A program made the position numbers and the translations under genes. Under the pieces are notes generated by a model. The model saw only the letters and a list, made by a program, of their open reading frames with translations. It searched no databases and was not told the DNA's origin. DNA of 64,000 nucleotides from Scylla paramamosain (lineage: Eukaryota; Arthropoda; Malacostraca; Decapoda; Portunidae), in NCBI RefSeq assembly GCF_035594125.1, contig NC_087158.1, positions 6,498,501 to 6,562,500 of the forward strand, given 5' to 3'. Below, one piece after another: positions 52,401 to 64,000 of this stretch. Each line of letters begins with the position of its first letter. The first letter of the stretch is position 1.

Positions 52401-55400
52401 TAATAAGGAACTCACTCTATATGAGAATCCAAAACAAAATTGCTGAAAACGTGTTTTTTCTTTGTTTTACGTAGAAAAACGCTAAAACGGATGCAAACCT
52501 ACCAATATCAAGAAATAGAAAAACATTACCTAAAAGGTATATTTTGAGTGTTTTTGAGCTTGTTACCTACACAAAACGCGAAAATTGATGCAAAGCACTC
52601 TATATTAGAAAACAAAAGGACTTTGCAAGAAAAGTGTATAATGAGTTTTTTATAGTTCAAAAGAACCAAAAGGCAAAAAACACAAAAACTCGTGTATATG
52701 GAGAAGGTTCCTAGATACCAAAATGCTGAAACTTATGAATAACACTCTTAATTGAGAAACAGAACAACCTTACTAAATGCGTGTATTTTGAGTGCTTTTC
52801 ACATTCTTAGTTACCAAAACTAGAAATTGCATGCAAAACCACCTTTATGTGAGAAAAAAATGACATTACCAGAAAAGTGTCTTTTAAGAGTTTTTGAGCG
52901 TGATAGGTAATAAAGCACTAAAAAGCAGAGCAATCATATTACATTGGAATAACACCAATTTATACCAAAAACTTGCCATTAAGTGTTTTTGAGGTCCTTA
53001 TATACCAAACCGCTAAAACGCATACAAAATAAACTTTATGGAGAAACAGAATAACATTACCAAAAACATGTATTTTGAGTGTTTTTGATCATGTTATCTA
53101 TAAAAATGCTTAATTACATGCAAAGAACATTATGTTTGGGAAACAAAAAGACATTACGAGAAACGTGTATTATGAATGTTTTTTAAGTTCCTTAAGTACC
53201 AAAAAGCTAAAACCCACAAATAACACTCTTTATTTAGAAAATAAAAAAATAAAAATATAAAAAAAATAGGATTCTTTTTTTTTTTTGTTATTCATATTCA
53301 TAGGTACCGAGATGCCAAAATTCTGGGAAAATTCAGGGCAATGAAATGATAAAAGAATATTATCAAGAAAGTTAATTTCAGCTTTTTTTTTCGGACTGTT
53401 ATGTACCAAACCTTGAAGTGCATGCAAAGACTCCTATATGAGGAAATTAAACGACCTTATCAGAAATATGTGTTTTGTGTGTTTTTTTTTTAGCATGTTA
53501 GGCACCAAAACGATAAATAATTAGGAACTCACTCTATATGGGAATCTAAAAAAAAGTTACTGAAAACGTGTCTTCTCAGTGTTTTACGTAGAAAAACGCT
53601 AAAACGGATGCAAAGCAATCAATATCAAGAAATAGAAAAAACATTAACAACAAGGTATATTTTGAGTGTTTTTGAGCTTGTTACCTACAAAAAAAAAAAA
53701 AAACGCAAAAATTGATGCAAAGCACTCTATATTGGGAAACAAAACAACATTCCAAGAAAAGTGTATAATGAGTATTTTATAGTTCAAAAGAACCACAAGG
53801 AAAAAACGCAAAATCTCGTGTATATGGAGAGGTTTCCTAGATACAAAAATGCTAAAACTCATGTATAACACTCCTAATTGAGAAACAGAACAGCTTTAAT
53901 AAATGCGTGTATTTTGAGTGCTTTTCACATTCTTAGTTAGCAAAACCCCAAATTGCATGCGAAAATAGATTTGTGGAAAAAAAAAGACTTTACCAGAAAA
54001 GTGTCTTTTGAGTGTTTTTGAGCGTGATAGAAAATAAAGCACTAAAAAGGAGGGCAATCACATTACATTGAAGGAAAACGAATTTTTACCAAGAACTTGC
54101 CTTTATGTGTTTTTGAGCTCCTTATATACCAAAACACTAAAACGCATGCAAAACACTCTTTATGGTGAAACAGAATAACATTACCAAAAACATGTATTTT
54201 GAGTGTTTTTGATCATGTTACCAATAAAAACGCTTAAATAAATGCAAAGAACACTATTTTTGGGAAACGAAAGGAGATTACGAGAAACGTGTATTATGAG
54301 TGTTTTTAAGTTCATTAATTACCAAAAAGCTAAAAGCCACAAATAACACTCTTTATTGAGAAACAATAAATAAATAAAAAAAAAATACAATATTTTTTTT
54401 TCTTTCTTATTCATCTTCACAGGTACCGAAATGCCAAAATTCGGGGAAATTTCAGGAAATTATGTGAAACAAGAAAATTATCAAAAAAGTTAAATTTAGC
54501 TTTTTTTTTCGAACTGTTATGTACCAAACCCCTAAAGTGCATGGAAAGACACCTATATGGGGAAATTAAACGTCTTTGCAAGAAAACGGTCATATGAGTG
54601 TTTTTCAGCATGTTAGGAATCAACACGATAAATAACATGGAAGTCAATCTATATGGAAATCCAAAACAAAATTACTAAAAACGTGTCTTTTCTGTGTTTT
54701 ACGTAGAAAAACGCTAAAACGGAAGTAAAATAAACCAATATGAAGAAATAAAATAACATACGAGAAACGAGTATAATGAGTGTTTTATAGTTTCACAAGA
54801 ACTACAAGGCAAAAAACGTAAAAACTCTTGTATATAGAGAAGTTTCTTACATTCCAAAATGCTGAAACTCTGGAACAACACTCTTAATTGAGAAACAAAA
54901 CAATATTACTAAATGCGTGTATTTTGTGTGCTTTTCACATGCTTAGTTACCAAAACTCCAAATTGCATGCGAAACCAGCTTTTTGTGGGAAAAAAATGAC
55001 ATTACCAGAAAAATGTCTTTTGAGTGTTTTTGAGCGTGTTAGGCAATAAAGCACTAAAAAGCAGGGCAATCACATTACATTATAATAAAACCAATTTTTA
55101 ACAAGAACTTGCCTTTAAGTGTATTTGAGCTCCTTATATACCAAAACACTAAAATGCATGCAAATACACTTTATGGTGAATTAGAATAACATTACCAAAA
55201 ACATGTATTTTGAGTGTTTTTGATCATGTTACCATAAAAACGCTTAAATACATGGAAAGAACACTATTTTTGGGAAATGAAAGGACATTACGAGAAACAT
55301 GTATTATGAGTGTTTTTTTAAGTTCATTAATTACGAAAAAGCTAAAAGCCACAAAATTACACTCTTTATTGAGAAAAAATAAATAAATAAATACGATTTT

Positions 55401-56480
55401 TTTTTCATTCTTATTCATCTTCACAGGTAACGAGGTGCGAAAATTCGGGCAAAGTTCAGGAAATTATATGAAATAAGAACATTATCAAAAAAGTTAAATT
55501 TAGCTTTTTTTTTCGGACTTATGTACCAAACCTTTAAAGTGCATGCAAAGCCACCTATATGGGGAAATTAAACGTCTTTGCCAGAAAACTGTCTTATGAG
55601 TGTTTTTCAGCATGTTAGGAACCAACACGATAAAACCCAAGGAAGTCAATCTATTTGGGAATCCAAAACAAAATTACTGAAAACGTGTCTTTTCGGTGTT
55701 TTACGTAGAAAACGCTAAAACGGATGCAAACTAACCAAAATGAAGAAATAGAATAACATTACCAAAAAGGTATATTTTGAGTGTTTTTGAAATTGTTACC
55801 TACAAAAAACGCGAAAATGGATGGAAAGCACTCTATATTGGAAAGCAAAAGGCACCAAAAAAGCATGTTAGGCACCAAAACGATAAATAATATGAAGGTC
55901 ACTCTATATGGAAATCCAAAACAAAATTACTGGAAACGTGTTTTTTAAAAGATTTACGTAGAAAAACGCTAAAACGCAGGCATACCAACCAATATGAAGG
56001 AATAGAATAACATTTCCAAAAAAGTATATTTTGTGTGTTTTTGAGCTTGTTACATAAAAAGAAACTCGAAAATGGATGCAAAGCACTCTATATAAGGAAA
56101 AAAAAAAGGACATAAGGAGAATCGTGTATAATGAGTGTTTTATAGTTCACTAGAATCACAAGGCAAAAAACGCAAAAACTCGACAGTATGGAGAAGTTTC
56201 TAAGATACCAAAATACTGAAACTCATGAATAACACTCTTAATCAAGAAACAGAGCAACCTTATTAAATGCGTGTATTTTGAGTGTTTTTTTACATTCTTA
56301 GTTACCAAAACCCCAAATTCCATGCGAAACTAGCTCTATGCGGGAAAAAAATGACATTGCCAGAAAAGTGTCTTTGAGTGTTTTATAGCGTGTTAGGCAA
56401 TAAAGCTCTAAAAAGCAGGGCAATCACATTACATGGGAATAAAACCAACTTTTACGAAGAACTTGCCTTTTAGTGTTTTG

Positions 56481-56790
56481 ACACGCATTTAGTAAGGTTG
56501 CTTTGTTTCTCAATTAAGAATATTATTCATGAGTTTCAGCATTTACACGAGTTTTTGCGTTTTTTGCCTTGTGGATTTTTTGAATTATAAAACATTCATT
56601 ATACATTTTTCTCGCAATGTTTTCTACGTAAAACACTGAGAAGACACTTTTTCAGTAATTTTCTTTTGGATTCCCACATAGAGTGAGTTCCTTATTATTT
56701 ATCGTTTTGGTGCCTAACATGCTGAAAAACACTCAAAAGACAGATATCTGGTAACGTCTTTAATTTCCTCATATGGGAGGCTATGCATGT
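56481..56790 (+). repeat. 310 bp inverted segment inside the right satellite
   Basis: The orientation flips from reverse to forward at 56480/56481 (TGTTTTG, then ACACGCATTTAGTAAGG) and back near 56790. The forward segment holds parts of the CATGAGTTTCAGC, TTTTTGCGTTTTTTGCC, CTACGTAAAACACTGAG and TTTATCGTTTTGGTGCC monomers, with short internal deletions. Confidence 0.93.
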
Positions 56791-57964
56791 GTTTTCAGTG
56801 TCTTTGAGCGTGTTACGCAATAAAGCACTAAAAGCCAGGTTAATCACATTACATGGGAATAAAACCAAATTTTACCAAGAAATGGGCTTTAAGTGTTTTT
56901 GAGCTCCTTACATACCAAAACGCTAAACCGCATGCAAAATACATTTTATGGAGAAACAAAATAACATTACCAAATACATGTATTTTGAGTGTTTTTGATC
57001 ATGTTATCTAAAAAAAACGCTTAAATACATGCAAAGAACCTTATGTTTGGGAAAAGAAAGAACATTACGAGAAACGTGTATTATGTGATTTTTATGTTCC
57101 TTCAGTATCAAAAAAGCTAAAACCCACAAATAACACTTTTTAGAAAAAAATAAAAAATAAATAAAAAAAATAAAAAAAGGGAATTTTTGTTTTTGTTTTG
57201 TTTTTCATCTTCATAGGTACCGAATTGCCAAAATTCTGCAAAAATTCAGGGAATTTATGTGAAAAAAAGAACATTATCATGAAAGTTAATTATAGCTTTT
57301 TTTTCTGATTGTTATGTACCAAAACCTATATAGGGAAGTTAAACGACTTTACCAAAAACCTGTCTTTTCAATGTTTTTCAGCATGTTAGGCACCAATACG
57401 ATAAATAATATGAAAATCAGTCAATATGTGAATCCAAAACAAAATTACTGAAAACTTGTCTTTTCAGTGTTTTACGTAGAAAAACGTTAAAGCGGATATA
57501 AACCATCCTATATGAAGAAATAGAATAACATAACCAAAAAGATATATTTTGAATGTTTTTGAGCTTGTTACCTACAAAAAATGCAAAAATGGATGTAAAG
57601 CACTCTATATTATGAAACAAAAGGACATTACGAGAAACGTATATAATGAGTGTTTTATAGTTTTAAAAGAACCACAAGGCAATAAGCGCAAAAACTCGTG
57701 TATATAGAAAAATTTTTACATACCAAAATGATGAAATGCATGAATAACACTTTTAATCGATAAACAGAACAACCTTACCAAATTGTGTATTTTAAGTGTT
57801 TTTCACATTCTTAGTTACAAAAATGCCAAATTACATGCGAAACTAGTTTCATATGGGAAAAAAAAATGACATTACCAGAAAAGTGTCTTTTGAGTGTTTT
57901 TGAGCGTGATATGCAACAAAACAATAAAAAGCAGAATAATCACATTACATGAGAATAAAACCAA

Positions 57965-60900
57965 CTTGTACGAAGAATTTGCCTTTAAGTGTTTTTTAAC
58001 CCCTTTTATACCAAACCGCTAAACCGTATGAAAAACAAACTTTATGGAGAAACAGAATAACATTACCAAAAACATGTATTTTGAGTGTTTTTGATCATGT
58101 TATCTATAAAAACGCTTAAGTACATGCAAAGAACATTATGTTTGGGAAACAAAAGGACATTACGAGTAACGTGTATTATGAGTTTTTTTTTTATAAGTTC
58201 CTTAAGTACCAAAAAGCTAAAACTCACAAAAAACACACTTTATTTAAAATAAAAAATAAAAAATAAAATAAATAGGATTATTTTTTTTTTTGTTATTCAT
58301 CTTCATAGGTACCGAGATGCCAAAACTCTGGGAAAATTCAGGGCAATTATGTGATAAAAGAATATTATCAAAAAAGTTAATTTCAGCTTTTTTTTTTCGG
58401 ACTGTTATGTACCAAACCCTAAAGTGCATGCAAAGCCTCCAATATGAGGAAATTAAACGACCTTACCAGAAGTCTGTGTTTTGTGTGTTTTTTTAGCATG
58501 TTAGGCACCAAAACGATAAATAATAAGGAACTCACTCTATATGGGAATCCAAAACAAAGTTACTGAAAACGTGTCTTCTCAGTGTTTTACGTAGAAAAAC
58601 GTTAAAACAGATGCAAACCAACCAATATCAAGAAATAGAAAAACTTTACCAAAAAGGTATATTTTGAGTGTTTTTGAGCTTTTTACCTACAAAAACGCGA
58701 AAATTGATGCAAAGCACTCTATACTTGGAAAGCAAAAGGACATTGCAAGAAAAGTGTATAATGAGTGTTTTATAGTTCAAAAGAACCACAAAGCAAACAA
58801 CGCAAAAACTCGTGTATATGGAGAGATTTCTTAGATATGAAAATGCTGAAACTCATGAATAACAATCTTAATTGAGAAACAGAACAACCTTACTAAATGC
58901 GTGTATTTTGAGTGCTTTTCACATTCTTAGTTACTAAAAACCCCAAATTACATGCGAAAATAGCTTTGTGGGGAAAAAATGACTTTACCAGAAAAGTATC
59001 TTTTGAATGTTTTTTTTTTTTTTTAACGTGATAGGTAATAAAGCTCTCAAAAGCAGGACAATCACATTACATTGGAATAAAACCTTTTTTTTACCAAGAA
59101 CTTGCCTTTAAATGTTTTTGAGCTCCTTATATACAAAACTACTAAAACGCATGCAAAACACACTTTATGGAGAAACAGAAAACAATTACCAAAACCTTGT
59201 ATTTTGAGTGTTTTTGATCACGTTATCTATAAAAACGCTTAAATACATGCAAAGAACCTTATGTTTGGGAAACGAAAGGACATTACGAGAAACGTGTATT
59301 ATGAGTGTTTTTAATAACCTTAAGTACCAAAAAGGTAAATCACACAAATAACACTCTTTATTGAGAAAAAATAAATAAATAAATAAAAAATAAAAAAAAT
59401 AGAATTTTTTTTATTTTTTTTTATTTATCTTCATAGGTACCGAGATGCCAAAATTCTGGGAAAATTCAGGGCAATTATATGATAAAAGAATATTATCAAA
59501 AAAGTTAATTTTAGCTTTTTTTTCGGACTGTTATATACCAAACCCTAAAGTGCATGCAAAGCCTCCTATATGAGGAAATTAAACGACCTTATCAGAAATC
59601 TCTCTTTTGAGAGTTGTTCAGCATGTTAGGCACCAAAACAATAAATAATAAGGAACTCACTCTATATGGGAATTCAAAGCAAAATTACTGAAAACGTGTC
59701 TTCTCAGTGTTTTACGTAGAAAAACGCTAACACGGGTGCAAACAAACCAATATAAAGAAATAGAAAAACATTATCAAAAAGGTATATTTTGAGTGTTTTT
59801 CAGTTTGTTACCTATAAAAAACACGAAAATTGATGCAAAACACTCTATAATGGGAAAGAAAAGGACATTGCATGAAAAGTGTATAATGAGTGTTTTATAG
59901 TTCTAAAGAACCACAAGGCAAAAAATGCAAAAACTATTGTATATGAAGAAGTTTCGTAGATACCAAAATGCTGAAACTCATGAACAACACTCTTAATTGA
60001 GAAAAAGAATAATCTTACTAAATGTGTGTATTTTGAGTGCTTTTAACATTCTTAGTTACCAAAACCCCAAATTGCATGCGAAACCAGCTCTATGTGGGAA
60101 AAAAAAGATATTACCAGAAAAATGTCTTTTGAGTGTTTTTGAGCGTGTTAGGCAAAGAAGCACTAAAAAGCAGGGCAATCACATTACATTGGAATAAAAC
60201 CAATTTTTAATAAGAACTTGCCTTTAAGTGTTTTTTTAACTCCTTACATACCAAAACGCTAAAACGTATGTAAAACACCCTTTATGGAGAAACAGAATAA
60301 CATTACCAAAAATATGTATTTTGAGTGTTTTTGATCATGTTACTTATAAAAATGCTTAAATACATGTAAAGAACCCTATGTTTGTATAAGAAAAAAACAT
60401 TAAGAAAATCGTGTATTATGAGTGTTTTTAAGTTCCTTAAGTACCAAAAAGCTAAAACACACAAATAACACTTTATAGAGAAAAAAACAAATTTTGTTAT
60501 TCATCTTCATAGGTACCGAGATACCAAAATTCTGGAAAAATTCAGACAAATAAAAAAAAAAACATTATAAAAAAATAATTTTAGCTTTTTTCCGGCGTTA
60601 TGTACCAAACCCTGTAGTGCATGCAAAGCCGCTATATAGAAAAATTACTCGACTTTACTAGAAACCTGTCTTTTGAGTGTTTTTTCAGCAATTTTAACAT
60701 TATTACTGAAAACGTGTCCTTTCAGTGATTTACGTAGAAAAACGCTAAAACAGATGCAAACCAACCAATATGAAGAAATAGAATAACATTCCCAAAAAGA
60801 TATATTTTGATGTGTTTTTGAGCTTGTCACCTACAAAAAAATTCGAAAATGGATGAAACGTACTCTATATTAGGAAAGAAAAGGACATTACGAGAAACGT

Positions 60901-63900
60901 GTATAATGAGTATTTTATAGTTTTACAAGAACCACAAGGCAAAAAACTGAAAAACTCGTGTACATAAAGAAGTTTCTTACATACCAATATGCTGAATCTC
61001 ATGAATAACACTTTGAATTGAGAAACAGAACTACCTTACCAAATGTGTGTATTAGAGAAGTTTCTTACATACCAAAATGTTGAAACTCATGAATAACACT
61101 TTTAATTAAGAAACAGAACTTTACTAAATGCATGTATTTTGAGTGTTTTTCAAATTCTTAGTTACCAAAACCCCAAATTCCATGCGAAAATAGCTTCATG
61201 TGGGAAAAAAATAATATTACCAGAAAATGTCTTTCGAGTGTTTTTGACCGTGTTAGGCAATAAACCACTAAAAAGCAGGGCAATCACATTACATGGGAAT
61301 AAAACCAACTTGTACCAAGAACTTGCCTTTAGGTGTTTTTGAGCTCATTACATACGAAAACGCTAAAACGCATGCAAAAAAACTTTTATGGAGAAACAGA
61401 ATAACATTACCAAAAATATGTATTTTGAGTGTTTTTGATCATGTTATCTATATAAAACGCTTAAATACATGCAAAGAACCTTATGTTTGGGAAACGAAAG
61501 GACCTTACGAGAAATATGTATTATGATTGTTTTTTAGTTCCTTAAGTACCAAAAAGCTAAAACCCACAAATAACACTCTTTATTTAGAAAAAAAAAATAA
61601 AATAAATAAAAAAAATTAAAAAATAGGATTTTATTTTTTTTTTGTTATTCATCTTCATAGGTACCGAGATGCCATAATTCTGGGAAAATTCCGGGCTATT
61701 ATATGATAAAAGAAAATTATCAAAAAAGTTAATTTTAGCTTTTTTTTTGCACTGTTATATACCAAACCCTAAAATGAATGCAAACCCTTCTCCTATATGA
61801 GGAAATTAAACGACGTTAAAATAAATCTTTCTTTTGAGTGTTTTTCAGAATGTTAGGCACCAAAATGATAAATAAATAAGGAAATCACTCTATACGGGAA
61901 TCCAAGCAAAACTACTGAAAACGTGTCTTCTCAGTGTTTTACGTAGAAAAACGCTAAAACGGATGCAAACCAACCAATATAAAAAAAATAGAAAATCATT
62001 ACCAAAAAGGTATATTTTGAGTGTTTTTGAGATTGTTACCTACAAAAAACGCGAAAATTGATGCAAAGCTCTCTATATTAGGAAATAAAAGGACATTCCA
62101 AGAAAAGTGTATAATGAATGTTTTATAGTTCAAAAGAACCAAAAGGCAAAAAACGCAAAAACTTGTGGATATGGAGAAGTTTCCTAGATACCAAAATGCT
62201 GAAACTCATGAATAACATTCCTAATTGAGAAACAGAACAACGTTACTAAATGCGTGTATTTTGAGAGCTTTTCACATTCTTAGTTACCAAAACCCCAAAT
62301 TGCATGCGAAACCAGCTTTAGGTGAGAAAAAAATGACATTACCAGAAAAAAAAGTCTTTTGAGTGTTTTTGAGCCTGATAGGCGATAAAGCACTAAACAG
62401 CAGGGCAATCACATTATATTTGAATAAAACCATTTTTATCAAGAACTTGCCTTTAAGTGTTTTTGAGCTCCTTATACACCAAACTGCTAAAACGCATGCA
62501 AAACAAACTTTATGGAGAAACAGAATAAAAGTACCAAAAACATGTATTTTGAGTATTTTTGATCATGTCATCTCTAAAAACGCTTAAATACATGCAAAGA
62601 ACCTTATGTTTGGGAAACAAAAGGACATTACGAGAAACGTATATTATCAGTGTTTTTAAGTTTAAGTATCAAAAACCTAAAACCCACTCTTTATTTAGAA
62701 AAAATAAATAAATAAATAAAAAATAAAAAAAATAGGATTTTTTTTTTTGCTATTCATCTTCATAGGTACCGAAATGCCAAAATTCTGGGAAAATTCAAGG
62801 CAATTATATGATAAGAGAATATTATCAAAAAAGTTTATTTTAGCTTTTTTTTCGGACTGTTATGTACGAAACCCTAAACTGCATGCAAAGCCTCCTTTAT
62901 GAGGAAATTAAACGACCTTACCAGAAATCTGTCTTTTGAGTGTTTTTCAGCATGTTAAGCACCAAAATGATAAATAATAAGGAACTCACTTTATATGGGA
63001 ATCCAAAACAAAATTACTGAAAACGTGTCTTCCCAGTGTTTTACGTAGAAAAACGCTAAAATGGATGCAAACCAACCAATATCAAGAAATAGAAAAAACA
63101 TTACCAAAAAGGTATATTTTGAGTGTTTTTGAGCTTGTTACCTAGAAAAAAAAACGCTAAAATTGATACAAAGAACTCTATATTGGGAAACAAAGGGACA
63201 TTGCTAGAAAAGTGTATAATGAGTGTATTATAGTTCAAAAGAACAACAAGGCAAAAATCGAAAAAAACTCGTGTATATGGAGAAGTTTCCTAGATAACAA
63301 AATGCTGAAACTCATGAATAACACTCTTAATTGAGAAACAGAACAACCTTACCAAATTCGTGTATTTTGAGTGTTTTTCATATTCTTAGTTACCAAAAAC
63401 CTAAATTTCATGCGAAACCAGATTTATGTTGGAAAACATGACATTTCCAGAAAAATGTCTTTTGAGTATTTTTGAGCGTGATAGGCAATAAAGCACTAAA
63501 AAGCAGGGCAATCACTTTTCATTGGAATAAAACCAAATTTTACCAAGAACTTGCCTTTAAATGTTTTGCATGCGTTTTAGCGGTTTGGTATATACCAAAC
63601 CGCTAAAACGCATGCAAAACAAACTTTATGGAGAAACAGAATAACATTACCAAAAAACATGTAATTTGCGTGTTTTTTATCATGTTATCTATAAAAACGC
63701 TTAAATACATGCAAAGAACATTATGTTTGGGAAACAAAAGGACATTACGAGAAACGTGTATTATGAGTGTTTTTAAGTTCCTTAATTACAAAAAAGCTAA
63801 AAACCCACAAATAACACTCGTTTTTAAGAAATATAAATAAAATAAATAAATAAAAGGATTTTTCTTTTTTTTTATTATTCACCTTCATAGGTACCGAGAT

Positions 63901-64000
63901 GCCAAAATTCTGTGAAAAGTTAGGGCAATTATATGATAAGAGAATTATATAAAAAAAAGTTGATATTAGCTTTTTTTCGGTCTGTTATGTACCAAACACT
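57965..64000 (-). repeat. Inverse copy of the whole left satellite (third segmental copy)
   Basis: Colinear in reverse complement with the left array from 7141 back to about position 100. Diagnostic variants shared only by such copies include GAAGAATTTGCC with TTAACCCCTT (57975-58010 versus 7085-7140), TTAATTTCAGC (58376 versus 6720) and TGTGTTTTGTGTG (58474 versus 6622). The copy lacks about 260 bp present at 4770-5030 on the left. Confidence 0.78.
63562..63621. repeat. 60 bp perfect palindrome in the satellite
   Basis: The left half TGTTTTGCATGCGTTTTAGC and the next ten bases are exactly complementary to the right half, with the centre between 63591 and 63592 in GGTATATACC. The right half is ordinary satellite. 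The left half replaces the GAGCTCCTT part normally found here. Confidence 0.98.

Larger units (their letters stand above)
46746..64000 (-). repeat. Right satellite array, distal block
   Basis: After a short divergent stretch (46746-46860), regular higher-order units resume. Landmarks lie near 47558, 48675, 50095, 51155, 52285, 53398, 54515, 55518, 57318, 58410, 59530, 60600, 61755, 62860 and 63985, mostly 1.0-1.15 kb apart. Exceptions are a 1.4 kb unit (48675-50095), explained by a register jump near 49404, and the interval around the inverted segment at 56481. Each unit has an A-run/T-run slot of variable length between the TTATTCATCTTCATAGG and AACACTCTTTAT boxes. The array continues past the window end. 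Confidence 0.93.

Noticed and set aside
32560..64000. CRISPR-like or direct-repeat-with-spacer reading of the array
   Set aside because: The parts between conserved boxes are themselves homologous, so this is a tandem satellite, and the context is eukaryotic.

Overview
This is eukaryotic repeat-rich DNA, most likely from an arthropod and probably a decapod crustacean. The basis is very long dinucleotide microsatellites, CR1-, Jockey- and Penelope-type retroelements, a retroelement tail that I recall from decapod sequences, and TTAGG units inside a DNA transposon. The species call is inference. I see no complete protein-coding gene, no rRNA or tRNA gene, no CRISPR array and no operon.

Layout. 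Positions 1-7141 are an AT-rich tandem satellite in one orientation. From about 32560 to 64000 the same satellite runs in the opposite orientation, broken by a CR1-like insertion (about 45060-46745). Monomers are about 85-105 bp, and about twelve distinguishable monomers form a higher-order unit of about 1.1 kb. Between the two arrays lie 25 kb of non-satellite DNA. Its core is an inverted duplication: arm A (7142-9660) and arm B (27780-30367) are reverse complements, with about 3% substitutions in the block I compared by eye. Each arm holds two candidate host exons, a small TIR transposon and two microsatellites.

The 18 kb spacer (9661-27779) is a retroelement graveyard. In order it holds a Penelope GIY-YIG remnant, an ORF1/endonuclease fragment of a CR1-like LINE, a facing pair of (TC)n and (GA)n tracts, a possible minus-strand host exon (12947-13423), a CR1-like LINE interrupted by a 1.3 kb Penelope-like insertion with 13 bp target duplications and nested inverted repeats, two minus-strand Jockey-like elements, a minus-strand LINE fragment with an ACCTAG-type tail, tRNA-like SINE candidates and a 109 bp tandem repeat. 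A further 2.2 kb of non-satellite DNA (30368-32555) separates arm B from the right satellite.

Larger organisation. The left satellite is colinear, in inverse orientation, with about 57965-64000 on the right. Its first 5.3 kb is also an inverse copy of about 32560-37900. The locus is therefore a satellite array built by inversion and segmental duplication on several scales, with short perfect palindromes (63562-63621, 46472-46513) and a 310 bp internal inversion (56481-56790) that look like template-switch scars. No genes cooperate here; the interest is structural. All divergence statements are eye comparisons, and assembly artefact must be excluded for the large inverted structures.
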